Part shown: in pieces, positions 12,490-23,474 of the stretch
Layout: every line of letters starts with the position of its first letter
How positions within the stretch are numbered: position 1 is the stretch's first letter
NCBI GenBank assembly: GCA_027627225.1
Contig: CM051030.1
Span: forward strand, 26,631,927-26,695,926
Reading direction: 5' to 3'
Length of the DNA: 64,000 bases
From: Congeria kusceri
Lineage: Eukaryota; Mollusca; Bivalvia; Myida; Dreissenidae
The notes under the pieces: generated by a model
Databases searched by the model: none
Told to the model about the DNA's origin: nothing
Seen by the model: the letters and a program-made list of their open reading frames with translations, nothing else
Translations under genes and position numbers: made by a program

Positions 12490-13480
12490 TGTCTACCCAC
12501 CTTGAAAACTTTGGGTCATGTTACCACAAACAATTTTTTAAGGATGGCCTGGGGAAGTTTGACCGTATATGGCTGTAGAGGCAACGTTGACAATAAATTC
12601 CTCAAAATAGTTTCGACAGCCGCCAGGGGGTGGGGAACATTAAATGTACATGGCTGTAGAGGCTTCATTGAGAATCTTCTCGTGAGAAACCACTTACTGG
12701 ATTTCGAAATAATTCCACCGAAATGTTACTTGGGTGACAGTCTACCAAATTCCTATAAATATTTTTGATACGTTACAAAACATGGCCGCCAAGGGGTGGG
12801 GAAGTTTGGCCGTATATGTCTGTAGAGGCAACATTGACAATCTTCTTGTCAGAAACGCATACTGGATTTCAAAATAATTTCAAAGAAATGTTCCTAGAGT
12901 GACTGTCCTCCAAATTATTAAAAATAATTTGATTCATTAAAAAACATGGCTGCCAGGAGGTTGGGAATTTTGTCTGTATATGGCTGTATCGGCAACTTTA
13001 ACAATATTCTCGTCGGAAACCAATTAGTGGATTTCGATATAATTTAAAAGAAAAGTTCATTGTGTAACTGTTTACAAAATTCATGAATAATATTTTTGAT
13101 TCGTAAAAAAACATATCAGCCAGGGGGTGGGGAACACTTTGCCCTTTTATGGCTATATAGGAAACTTTGACAATGTTCTTGGCAGAAACCAATTTTTGGA
13201 TTTCGAAATATTTTCATTGAAACGTTGCTTGGGTGATGTAGCCCCTTCCAAATTCCAAGGGGTGCGGAATTTTGGTCTTACATAGTTATAGTCAAGTTTG
13301 ACTATCTTCTTAACAAAAAGCACTTCCTGGATATGGAAGTAATTTTACAGAAATGTTCTTGATGTAATCCTCTACCAATTTCCTTCAAATAATTGTGAAC
13401 TGTTAGAAAACAGCGGTCATGGAAGTTTGTCATATGTGTTACTGTATGGTATGGGCAACTAAGACAGTTTTCTTGTCTGA
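12490..13480 (+). repeat. ~165-bp repeat family array, about six units
   Basis: Same family as 7100-9115. Units begin near 12540, 12640, 12790, 12950, 13115 and 13260, with the diagnostic 'gtatatggctgtagaggcaa' and 'ctggatttcgaaataat' stretches. Divergence rises towards the right end. No reading frame is kept from unit to unit. Confidence 0.75.
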
Positions 13481-13559
13481 ACTATTGTACTGATTTTAAA
13501 TAAATGTCAGTTAAATATTATTTAAGCACTCTATACCAAACATTTTGATTTTAAGAAGT

Positions 13560-14570
13560 TTCTTTTTCGAACTAGTAAGACCCGTTCTTTGATATTTGGT
13601 ACGTTGTTTCAATTGATCCTTTGTTAAGTTAATTTTAATCAAGAAATCAATGTTTTTATCAAACCTTTTCATATTTGAACATTAAGTAGAATCCCATATC
13701 ATTGCACATTGTAAATACACAAATTTCAAATTGACTTTAAAAATCTTCTCTTCTGAAACCGTAAGACCCAGAGGTTTCATATTTAGTATGTGACATTGTA
13801 TAGTGGTCCTCTACAACGATTGTTCAAATGATGCCCTGGGGTCAAAACTGGCCACGACCCGGGGTCACATGTTTTAATAGTCTTGAATAGCAAAATGACT
13901 TTAAAAATCTTCTCCTCTGAAACCGCAAGGCCCAGAGGTTTCATATTTGGTATGTAACGTTGTTTAGTGGTCCTCTACATAGATTGTTCAAATGATGCCC
14001 CTGGGGCCAAAACTGGCCACACCCTGGTGCTCACATGGTTTATATAGACTTAAATAGCAAAATGACTTTAACAATCTTCTTCTCTGAAACCACAAGGCCT
14101 AGAGGTTTCATATTTGGTATTTAACATTGTATAGTGGTCCTCTACATAAGTTGTTCAAATGATGTGCCTGGGGTCAAAACTGGCCACACCCCGGGGGTCA
14201 CATGGTTTATATAGACTTGAATAGCAAAATGACTTTCAAAATCTTCTCCTCTGAAACCGCAAGGACCAGAGTGTTCATGTTTGGTATGTAACATTGTATA
14301 GTGGTCCTCTACAAAGATTGTTCAAATGATGACCCTGGGGTGAAAACTTGCCACACCCCGTGGCTCACATTGTTTTTATAGACTTAAACAGGAAAATGAC
14401 CTTTAAAAGCTTCTCTGAAACTGCAAGGCCTGGGCTTTAATATTTGGTATGTAACATTGTATAGTGGTCCTCTACAAAGATTGTTCAAATGATGCCCGGG
14501 CGGTCAACATTGGCCACATAGTAAAATTGTTCTCTGAAACCACAAGGCTCAGAGGTTTCATATTTGGTTA
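13560..14570 (+). repeat. Tandem array, ~165-bp unit (ctctgaaaccgcaagg)
   Basis: About six units marked by 'tctgaaaccgcaaggccc', 'ggtatgtaacattgtatag' and 'gtggtcctctacaaagattg', spaced about 161-169 bp. The family is also present at 17050-17360, 21030-21110 and, as a long array, 26230-28160. Confidence 0.85.
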
Positions 14571-15725
14571 AAACATTATCTTGAGACCTCGATTGGGATT
14601 GCATATGGGATTGGTGGGGTCAAGGTCAAGGTCACTGTTACTAAAAATAGAAAAACGGTTTTCGCTCAATAAGTTTAGAACGCATTGAGATTTTTTAATG
14701 AAACTGAATACATAGATACCTTATTTCGACACCTCGCATGGGATTGCATATGGGATGGGAGGGGTCATGGTCAAGGTCACTGTTACTAAAAATATATAAA
14801 TAGTTTCGGCTCAATATCTTGAGAACGCATTGAGATATTTTAATGAAACTTAATACATAAATACATTATATTGAAACCTCGATTTGGATTGCATATGGGG
14901 TGGGTGGGGTCAAGGTCAATGTCACCGTTATTAAATATAGACAAATTGTTTCCGCTAAATATCTTGAGAACGCATTGAGCTATTTTAATGAAACTTAATA
15001 CATAAGTACCTTATATCGAGGCATTGCTTGGGATTGCATATGGGGTGGGAGGGGTCATGGTCAAGGTCACTGTTACTAAACATATAAAAATAGTTTCGGC
15101 TCAATATCTTGAGAACGCATTGAGATATTTTAATGAAACTTGATACATAAATACATTATATTGAGACCTCGATTGGGATTGCATATGGGGTGGGTGGGGT
15201 CAAGGTCAAGGTCACCGTTATAAAACATAGACAAAATATTGAGCTATTTTAATGAAACTTAATACAAAAGTACCTTATATCGAGACATTGCTTGGGATTG
15301 CATATGGGGTGGGTGGGGTGAAGGTCACCGTCATTGAAAATAGAAAAACGGTTTCCACTCAATGACTTGACAAAGCATTGCGATATTTTGATGAAACTTA
15401 AAACACATATCTTATATCGACGCCTCACTTGGGTTTGCTTATGGGTAGGGTGGGGTCAAAGTCACTGTTATTAAAAGTAAAAAACGGTTAACGCTCAATA
15501 ACTTAAGAACGCATTGAGATATTTTAATGAAACTTCATACGTAGATACCTTATATTGAGAGCTTGCATAACGTATGTGGATGGTGGGATCTAGGTCAAGG
15601 TCACTGTTACTAAAAATAGAAAAACTGTTTTCGCTCAATAACTTGAAAACCTATTGAGATATTTTAATGAAACTTCATACATTGATATCAGGTGAGCGAC
15701 CTAGGGCCATCGTGGCCCTCTTGTT
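14571..15725 (+). repeat. Tandem array, ~145-bp unit, ending in a stem-loop terminus
   Basis: Units marked by 'gggattgcatatggggtggg', 'caaggtcaaggtcac' and 'cttgagaacgcattgaga'. Successive unit starts near 14596, 14741, 14886, 15031 and 15176 give a very regular 145-bp period; one later unit is about 30 bp short. The array ends at 15691 in 'ggtgagcgaccta' plus stem GGGCCATCGTGGCCC (15704-15718) and TCTTGTT, so with 13560-14570 it probably forms the body of one stem-loop-ended element. Confidence 0.85.
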
Positions 15726-16241
15726 TCAAAATTGACCAAACTTACACAGTTTGTGTCTGACCATAAACATTAATTCATAAAATTTGATTTCCAACAGTTG
15801 CAAACCTTGCATGCAGTTATTTGAACATGCAACATGGATGGCTTCAGAGCCTGCATTAACATCATTTATCATCATTGGACAGAAAAGTATAAAAGAAAAA
15901 GAAAAACTTGACCTTATAGCACAGCCATTGCAATCATCGCATTGCAACTAGTGTTTCAACATTGTCTTTGAGAAAAACTTCAAAATCTACTGTTTCTGCA
16001 TTTTCCAGAATTGTCACTGTCTCAATGAAAAAGGGTCAGATAAGAATATCGAGAAAAATGATTTGAGAACCATTAGCAAAAAACACCGCACATCCACTAC
16101 CCAACTCGTACTTTAGTTAGCCCATTCACTAACCGATGTTTTAAATCGAATTCATTCTATCCTTCTTTGCATATTGTTTAGATACCTTTAATCTGTTCCA
16201 CTTCTCAGGTGAGCGCTTCGGGCCATTATGGCCCTCTTGTT
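15726..16241 (+). mobile_element. Stem-loop-ended element, paralogue of 2893-3415
   Basis: Colinear with 2893-3415 over about 500 bp and ends in stem GGGCCATTATGGCCC plus TCTTGTT. The left side starts abruptly next to the previous terminus, so the previous element probably inserted into it. Confidence 0.7.
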
Positions 16242-16616
16242 CAAAACTTCTTGTCTGAATTTCTTAATGATTTCAATGAAATTTTCCTTACACAATTGTC
16301 TTCAAATCAAATGATCCGGTAAAAAACAGGGCAAGGCAGTTTTCCTTATCTGGCTCGTTTGAAAATTTTTAAAATCCTGTCAGAAACCATTTTTGGATTT
16401 TGCAATAATTTCACAGAAATGTTTATTGGATGCCTCTGTATTAAATTTCTTAAAATTATTTTGATTTTTTAAAATTATGGCTGTTAGTGGTTCATCGTGA
16501 TCATTTGTTGTCAACATTTAACTTCAAATAGATGTGAACACGCTATATCATTCTTCGAAGCCATTATGATGCCTTAAACTCAGGTGAGTGATCCAGGGCC
16601 GTCTTGGCCCTCTTGT
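16242..16616 (+). mobile_element. Short element remnant with stem-loop terminus
   Basis: Contains a diverged ~165-bp unit ('ctggattttgcaataatttc') and ends 'caggtgagtgatcca', stem GGGCCGTCTTGGCCC, then TCTTGT. Non-coding. Confidence 0.55.
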
Positions 16617-16849
16617 ACTGATATTCGTTTTCTATTTGTAGTAATGGTGATTTGACTATGACCACATCCACCTCCACCAATAAAAGTGAGGTCTCGATAC
16701 AAAGTATCTTAATATGAGTAATGGTGCCCTTGAACATAATCCCAGCCCGTCCCGTATGCAATGTCAAAATGGATGTCAGGATATAAGGTATATGTAACAA
16801 AGTTTAATTGCAATATCTCACTTCATTCCCAATAATTGAGCACAAAGTC

Positions 16850-17360
16850 CTCATGGTGAGCTTTTGTGATTATCCGTCGTCCATGAATCCGGGTGTCCGT
16901 CGTCAACTTTTCATTCAAACGACAGGTGTGCAGATTTTCAATAAACTGTACATGAATAATCCTTAGGTTACACTCTTTTAAAGTTGTTCAAATCGTTTCG
17001 GTCCGCTGCATGTAGGCCACCATAGCTATAAATAGCTATAAATTGATTTAAAAAGTGAGAACTTAAAAAATCGTATCTGAAACTGCAGGGCTGAGACATA
17101 TTTTATATGTTACATCCTGTAAAATGGTCCTCTACAAAGTTTGCTCAAATTGTTCCCCTGGGGTCAAAACTGGTCACATTTCGGGTCACATGATCTATAT
17201 AGACTTAAATAGCAAAATGACTTTAAAAATCTTCTGAAACCGCAAGGTCCAGAGGTTTCATATTTGGTATGTAACATCGTATAGTGGTTCTCCACAAAAA
17301 TGGTTCAAATTATGTCCCTTGGGTAAGAATTGACCGTGCCCCTGGGGTCACAGGGTTTAA
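16850..17360 (+). mobile_element. Head plus two units of the ctctgaaaccgcaagg element
   Basis: The head ('tccgtcgtccatgaatccgg', 'gtgtgcagattttca') matches the head at 25995-26230, followed by two ~165-bp units. It is broken at 17360 by the inverted-repeat transposon and continues at about 21025 ('gatttaaatagcaaaatgac'). Confidence 0.65.
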
Positions 17361-17914
17361 CTGTGGAATCACTTGAATTTTCGGGGCACAAATTTCGCGC
17401 ACTTGCGACCGCGGACAAATTCGCGCCACTTCGGTTTTGAAAAAACAAACAACCGAGAATTGTTTAAACACAAACTATTCGTCAATTATGCAATATTACG
17501 ACCAACCAGACAGAACGCCAATGAAGGGTCCAATTGGGATAGCTTGTTTGGTGCAATAAACACTTATAATAATACCGTATTAGGCTCTTAATTGACAACA
17601 GTGGTTGCAGATTTAGGTGAGACAATTTATACAATATATCACGTTATGTCATTCTGACACCTTGTTGTTAATTATAGGCCGATTGAAATACTCGTTTTGG
17701 CTCCACATCGCAGGCACTCATTTTTTATTCAAAAGATCAGCTTGTAAAAAGTAACATCTTCATGTTCCTTTTACTCATCGTATTATGAGTGTTCAAAATC
17801 ATGCCTATGCGGAACTGTGTTATAGAAATACGATTGTACAAAAATGCGTGAAGAAATTTGTGTACAAAAGTAAAGATCTCAATGTACTCAGCGCTATAAA
17901 TTGTTTTCTGGCAA

Positions 17915-18165
17915 CCAAGTGAGAATGATGACGTAAAAATATATATATGTGGAGTAACTGTGTCAGTGCGGCTAATTAAAAAATGTAAGATTTATTTACC
18001 CTGTCAACAGAACGGTGTAGTATTACATGTAAGTATCGGAATACCTCGCGCTTTATCGTTAGAATGCAAACAATAACATTTCGAAGGCAATTCAGCGAAA
18101 CTACTGGATTTTTTAACCATTTTGTTGCTACATAATTAGAGATATAGAGAATATTAGGTTAGTGT
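17915..18165 (+). repeat. Copy of the 6630-6845 block
   Basis: Shares long near-identical stretches such as 'cagaacggtgtagtattaca' and 'aatacctcgcgctttatcgt' with 6630-6845. This links the composite transposon to the hAT-like element. Confidence 0.8.
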
Positions 18166-18293
18166 CTTTGTGTACTTGAGTTTAACCGACGAGTTGAAGA
18201 AAGGTTTACCCGGCGAGGCTTGCCGAGCCGTGTAAGCCTTTCGGAGACGAGTCGGATAAATTCAAGTACACAAAGACACTAAACTAATATTCT
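18149..18293. repeat. Large hairpin with ~55-bp arms
   Basis: The left arm 'gaatattaggttagtgtctt' continues through 'tgtgtacttgagtttaaccg'. The right arm ends in the inverse, 'aagacactaaactaatattc'. The arms differ at only a few positions and enclose a smaller inner stem, 'ggcgaggcttgccgagcc'. It may be the fold-back end of a MITE. Confidence 0.8.
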
Positions 18294-19599
18294 ATTTATC
18301 CTGCAATGTTTTTATTTATATATTTTATGTTTAACAAACACAATATTAACGTTTAATTATTTGAAACAATACTGAAATGCGCATTAAATTTACTGAATCT
18401 AACCTTGCGTTGTAATATGGTATCTATTCATGAAGTTTCCTCCACTCGAAATAGTCCTAAACAATTCAATGCAAAACGCAGTGTAACAAGATAAAATATA
18501 TCCATATGCTTCAATTCATATTTGATCAACATGCCAAATGCTACACATTTAGATCAAAGAAGGTTTTATTCAATTCGTTGTTTCGACCAAACTGTTCAAC
18601 AACAAAAGACCAAAATGGCTGGCAATTTTAACTTTTCAAATGTATATGCAGGATTTATCTTCGCCGAGATGTTTATTATATACCATAGTTATTATCTTTC
18701 AAAACATACACACAACTCGTGTGACTCAATTTTTCCAGAATGACACAGCATACAATTTAAAATGAAATACACCTCCACTCACCCGAGTTTTTCAATGATA
18801 AAAACGTCGTGTAGACCAGTTTTACAGAGGTTCTAGCTTTCATAATGAGTTGTTAATCCGCACATGGCATACTCGATAAAGGTGCAAACAACATCATCAT
18901 TCTATTCCTTTTAAAACAGTTGGTGTAAGCGGGTTATTCTTTGTGGATAGACTTTCTTTGATCAATCAACAACAAAAAAATTCATAAAAGAAATAACCCT
19001 TTATGCAAATTTCCTTTCAAAAGTAAACTAATCGAAGACTGCATCCAAATTACTAGATCCAAATCCTCATGTTGGCAACTCTGTTCTACACCCACAACTA
19101 TCCAGCCAGGTATCAGAATACACTCGACTTATAGAACGTTGAAATGGGATTAATCTTACCGGTTCCATTCGAGCCATATATTCCAAGGATACACTTTTTG
19201 AAATAAATCTTATTTTCATAATCCATCCAGAAACATTATATATTGTATTCTGATTGCTCTTTTTAAATTCCAACACGGTGTAAACTTACAACTCAACTGA
19301 ATGACGTGAAACAAGTGATTGCGTCATTATGCGCGCACGTGAATTTTGGCGAGTTATTTCAAACCGAAACTACATGTATTGGCACGATAGCTAACGGTTA
19401 TTGATTCTTTTCCTGTACAAATTTATTTCTATTTAATTTATTGTAATGTAGTATTTATTTTAAGGTATATAATAAAGTGTAATTATTGAATGTTTAGTGT
19501 CTTATTTCCACCAATAGATGAACTGTTAAATATCGCCCCATTTCGTAACCTTTAAAATTACTTGTTTATGACATCACAGTCACTCACTCACATTCCTGG

Positions 19600-19822
19600 A
19601 AAAAGTAGTCTGTCAAAATTATATACATGAGTGTGTCAGATAAACCTTGCCTGTCGGAAAAAGCAAAAGTATATCTGACAGGGTGAGTTTCCTTCTATAC
19701 AATCATTTAGTGGTAGGATAAAAAGAACGTTTGTCCCGTCGGACAAGAGATTCCTTTTTAATTTGTCCGGACCAACACTTTGGTTGTCCCGGATAGTCGG
19801 ACTACCGTTAATGTTGAGCCCT
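19600..19822. mobile_element. hAT-like right-end fragment
   Basis: The stretch 'tgtcccgtcggacaag' ... 'gtcccggatagtcggacta' ... 'gttgagccctg' matches the right side of 6358-6934. No left end is nearby. Confidence 0.5.
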
Positions 19823-19951
19823 GCCAATGCACCCATGCTTTCCATGCGGATGACGTGATGTTGTACATGTCGGCATAATTTTCGCGCCCTTTTTTAGCAC
19901 AACAAAAGATTAACATGAAATATACAGTATAATTGTAAAATTGAATTTTTG

Positions 19952-20455
19952 TTAAAGTGACTATGTCAATGAAAAATTGGCTACCTCATGCATTATAAAT
20001 TATTTTATATGATAGTTGCGCTATACAATGACATGTGCATTAAATAAAAATAAAAAAAATACACAATAAGATATTTGATAAAAACTAATTAGCAAACAAG
20101 TCTAAAAAATTAAAACCCCAAGCGGGTATCGAACTCACGACTTAGGAGCTATGCGAAGAAATGACAGTAGACAGCGCTTTGACCAACTGCCCTATCATGC
20201 TAAGTAAGGAATCATGTGTGAACTATGGTTATATTAAATGCTTCCAATTCTGACGTCAAAATGTAAACAGGAAAAGGGCCATACAAACAAGATCCTTACT
20301 ATAAATTGATTTTTATCTAAGAATTGGTAAACTCTTTTCCCATTATATTTACCCTGCTTAAACCATTATTATATACCGGTATTAATATCTAAATTTAAGA
20401 TTTTTTAAAGAAATTGCCCCCTTGGGGTCCTTTTCAATGAAATAGCCCCTTTAAC
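19952..20455. mobile_element. Inverted-repeat element with tRNA-like core, copy 1
   Basis: The ends 'ttaaagtgactatgtcaatg' and 'caatgaaatagcccctttaa' are diverged inverted repeats. A minus-strand tRNA-like segment lies inside at about 20115-20211, with an A-box-like 'agggcagttggtcaaagcg' and a B-box-like 'gagttcgatacccgc'. Copies 2 and 3 are at 47167-47468 and 57559-58070. Confidence 0.7.
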
Positions 20456-21024
20456 ATCATGTGAACAATAATATTCGGAAAGGCGTTTCGGATTTTGAAT
20501 TGATTATACGCGATTTGAAATTAATTACAAGGAATAATATATCTATATTTTTTAAAATACAAATAGTTTACATATGGATATAACACATAAAGGATGTTAA
20601 CAACAATGAAAAAGGCAAGTTAATAACGTTCATGTTTTGAGGTAACGAAAATGGGCTATAGTGTATACATGTATGTTTATATATATGGACCCCGCGAACG
20701 CGATATAGCGGTTCTGCAGTTTATGACCGCATTTAAATGGACGAAATAGCCCACAATTTAAAAGAAAAAGAATATGCATTCATTAATCGGAATGAATCTG
20801 ATGAAGAAAACATTCAAAACGTTCATTAAAACATTCGCATTGTAACACATAGGCCTATCTGCGTATATTTACTAACCATTACAGGCGTACATTTGAACGA
20901 ACGTGTAAGCTCCCATGGTGTTGCTACACTACGAAATCAATAAATATTCGCAGTGGTCATAAGTTTGCGCAATGGCGGGAGTGCGGAAAGCGCGAAAATT
21001 AGACCACGGCGAAAATTAATGATT

Positions 21025-21120
21025 CCACAGTATGTAGATTTAAATAGCAAAATGACTTAAAAAATCTCCTCTGAAACCTTAAGGCCCAGAGGTTTTGTAT
21101 TTGTGGGGGCATATTTGTCA
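21025..21120 (+). repeat. Continuation of the interrupted ctctgaaaccgcaagg unit
   Basis: Resumes the repeat broken at 17360 ('gatttaaatagcaaaatgac'). Confidence 0.65.
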
Positions 21121-21534
21121 CTTTTGTCGCAATTCTAGTTTTGATTTGTGAAAATTATGGCTGTTTGTGTTCCTTTGTTATCTTTTCTTTCAACATTTTA
21201 GTTCATTTGTCTGTGAACACGCTCAGGCTCGAATTTAAAACTCAGAAAATACAAGTAAAAAATAAATTTTGGGAATATTTGTGTCTGCTGCTCGCTAAAA
21301 AATGCGAGTAAAAAATATATATGAACGTAACAATAAGAATCTTCATAATACGTCTTAACCCGACTTACACAATTCTCACACCTGTTGCGAAGGGATGTAA
21401 CTATCAAGGGAGCAGGTAAAAAAAAAACCTAGTCAATCTGGTTAGATGTTAAACTGTCTCCAAAAAGTCCTACAGGACACATATTTTGGTTAAACCAGTC
21501 ACAACGGTGTCAAACCGAAACATTTTTAGGTCCA

Positions 21535-21700
21535 CTATTCGAAGAATAGGTGAGGTTTTATACACGCCCTGTCGTCGGCGTCCATGTCTGATCTTGGTTA
21601 AAGTTTGTATTCAAACGTCTAAAAACTTCAAACTACATAAGTTATTCACTTGAAACTTACATACAAACATATTAATTCAACATCACTACGCCTGTATACA
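21535..21700 (+). repeat. Fragment of the pearl-like element of 388-2578
   Basis: Left end 'ccactattcgaagaatagg' followed by one partial ~166-bp unit ('gttattcacttgaaactta'). Confidence 0.7.
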
Positions 21701-21719
21701 TACTCGCTAAGACTATACT

Positions 21720-22110
21720 TCATGATTTGCTAAATAACATGACTGCCTTGGGCTAGGGAAGCTTAACCGTATATGGCAATATAGGCGACTTTGACAATCT
21801 TCTTTTCAGAAACCGGTAACTGGATTTTGAACAAAATTTAAATAAATGTTCCTTGGGTGAGCATCTACCAAATTCCTTCATATGGTATTGATTCATGAAA
21901 AAACATTGGGTCAAACAGGGATATATCATTGCAGCTCCAATCCAAGGAACATTTCTGAAAAATTATTTCCACACCCAGTTATGCTGCAGGGGGTCTCTAA
22001 ATATTTCTGTAAAATGTGTTTGAAATTAGCCTTTTTAACATGGAAGGAAATTAATAGCATGTGATACTTTTGGATTGATGAAGATGATGGCAAATATATG
22101 TTACACCCCA
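21720..22110 (+). repeat. Degenerate ~165-bp repeat copies
   Basis: Plus-oriented copy ('accgtatatggcaatatagg', 'cttcttttcagaaacc'). The right part contains inverted fragments, including 'ccaaggaacatttctga'. Confidence 0.55.
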
Positions 22111-22720
22111 TGGCAGCCGGAATATTGTGTATAGCCCAGAAAATGCGAAAACTGCAATAGCTTCATTCTACCTTATTGCATGCACATGATACATTAAAGG
22201 CTTAGTATTGACTGGGTTCTATATTTTAAAGGTTCTGCTACAAAGAAATATTTTCAAGATTCAAGTAAGTCATGGGCTTAGAAATTTAAAATTATGCGAT
22301 AATTTAATAAGTACAACAGCTTGTTTCATGAAACTTCCGGAGGTTGTAGAAGGCAATGATGAGATAATGTATATTAATTTATTCTTTGCATCAGATAAAA
22401 AGGGTGCTGGTAACTGTACACAAACAAGTATCAGACTATAATATTATTTTGTCTGATTTTAATGGAGTTAAACAATCATAGAAAGTCAACATTGTATATT
22501 TCGAAAATATAAACCTGTCCAATATGAGCCATTACACAATGCTTGTACACGCTATTTTTAGAATAGGCTTTCCTTAATATGCTTGATAAGTGTTGTTTAT
22601 ACAATTTACATTGATTTTAATGGATCATTTTCTGGTCAGCTTTGACATTTTCTTAAAGGCTCATTCTAAATCTGGAATTGTTTATAATCAGTACAATAGT
22701 TCATTTAAGAAAATTGTCCT
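22111..22720. other. No feature recognised
   Basis: AT-rich sequence. I looked for a signal-peptide or Ig exon upstream of 23148 here and found none with convincing splice sites. Confidence 0.4.
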
Positions 22721-22729
22721 ATACATGTT

Positions 22730-22970
22730 TGTAAAGTCATATACAAGACAAACTTCGCTGCACCCCTGGCAGCTATGTTTTCTAAATCTTTACAAGTATT
22801 TGAAGGAATTTGGTACAGGGTCACACAAGGAACGTTTCTGTGAAATTATTTCCTAGTCAAGAAAGTGGTTTTTGTCAAGAAGATTTTCAAAGTTGCATTT
22901 ATAGCCTGTTACGGGCAAACATTCCCACCCCGTTTCGGCCATATTTTTATGCACATTTTCCCATGTTGTA
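22730..22970 (-). repeat. Inverted copy of the ~165-bp repeat
   Basis: Minus-strand match to the 7100-9115 family ('ggtcacacaaggaacgtttc', 'ctgtgaaattatttcc'). Confidence 0.6.
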
Positions 22971-23147
22971 AGCGAGAGAAAACAGTAAACCTGCTTTGTA
23001 TTTTGACAGACTTATGCCCCATTTCTCACATCGATTTTCAGGATGACATTTGTATTTAAAAATCATATAACTTTAACAATTAATATATGGGGTCACATGA
23101 TGTTTACTAATATTATAAGGACTAATATTTACTACCTTTATTTTCAG

Positions 23148-23474
23148 TTCCAATATCAAGTGTTACTATGACCTCACCATCGACTGACTCAGTGGGCGTG
23201 GTTGAAAACTCTACACAGACATTCATTTGTCAAACAGATTGGGGAAAACCAGCCGCAACAGTCACGTGGCACAAATCATCGGGTTCATCTGAGGTCGTCA
23301 TCTCCACTGGAATAGCCTCTTCAGAAAGCAGCAACGGAGATGGTACAATAAAAGTCACCAGTACGCTGACATACACAGCTAATCGTGCAGACACTGGTTA
23401 CAAGGTCTTTTGCAATGCAACCAATGGTGCAAATGTCCTTCAGTCAGCGAGACAGCCTCTTCTAGACATTATGT
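23148..23474 (+). CDS. Exon: Ig domain 1
   Basis: Acceptor 'tttattttcag', donor 'gtaggt', phase 1 to 1, 109 codons. A canonical Ig fold is visible: TFICQTDW (B-strand Cys), TVTWHK (core Trp) and ADTGYKVFCNA (D-x-G-Y-x-x-x-C, F-strand Cys). It is the most conventional domain of the receptor. The exon is symmetric, so in-frame skipping is possible. Confidence 0.92.

Larger units (their letters stand above)
17361..21024. mobile_element. ~3.7-kb TIR transposon, composite
   Basis: The left end 'ctgtggaatcacttgaattt' and right end 'aaattaatgattccacag' are inverted repeats with small gaps. The flanks are two halves of the same repeat unit, which proves insertion. Inside are a block shared with 6630-6845, a long hairpin (18149-18293), an hAT-like right end (about 19600-19822) and a nested tRNA-like inverted-repeat element (19952-20455). 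No ORF above about 75 residues, so it is non-autonomous or decayed. Confidence 0.6.

Noticed and set aside
14571..15690. CRISPR-like regular array
   Set aside because: Period is regular (145 bp) but whole units, not short repeats with unique spacers, are repeated; the context is a eukaryotic transposon.
20115..20211. Possible functional tRNA genes at 20115-20211, 47308-47400 and 57728-57815
   Set aside because: All three lie inside the same inverted-repeat element, diverge from one another and lack convincing acceptor and anticodon stems.
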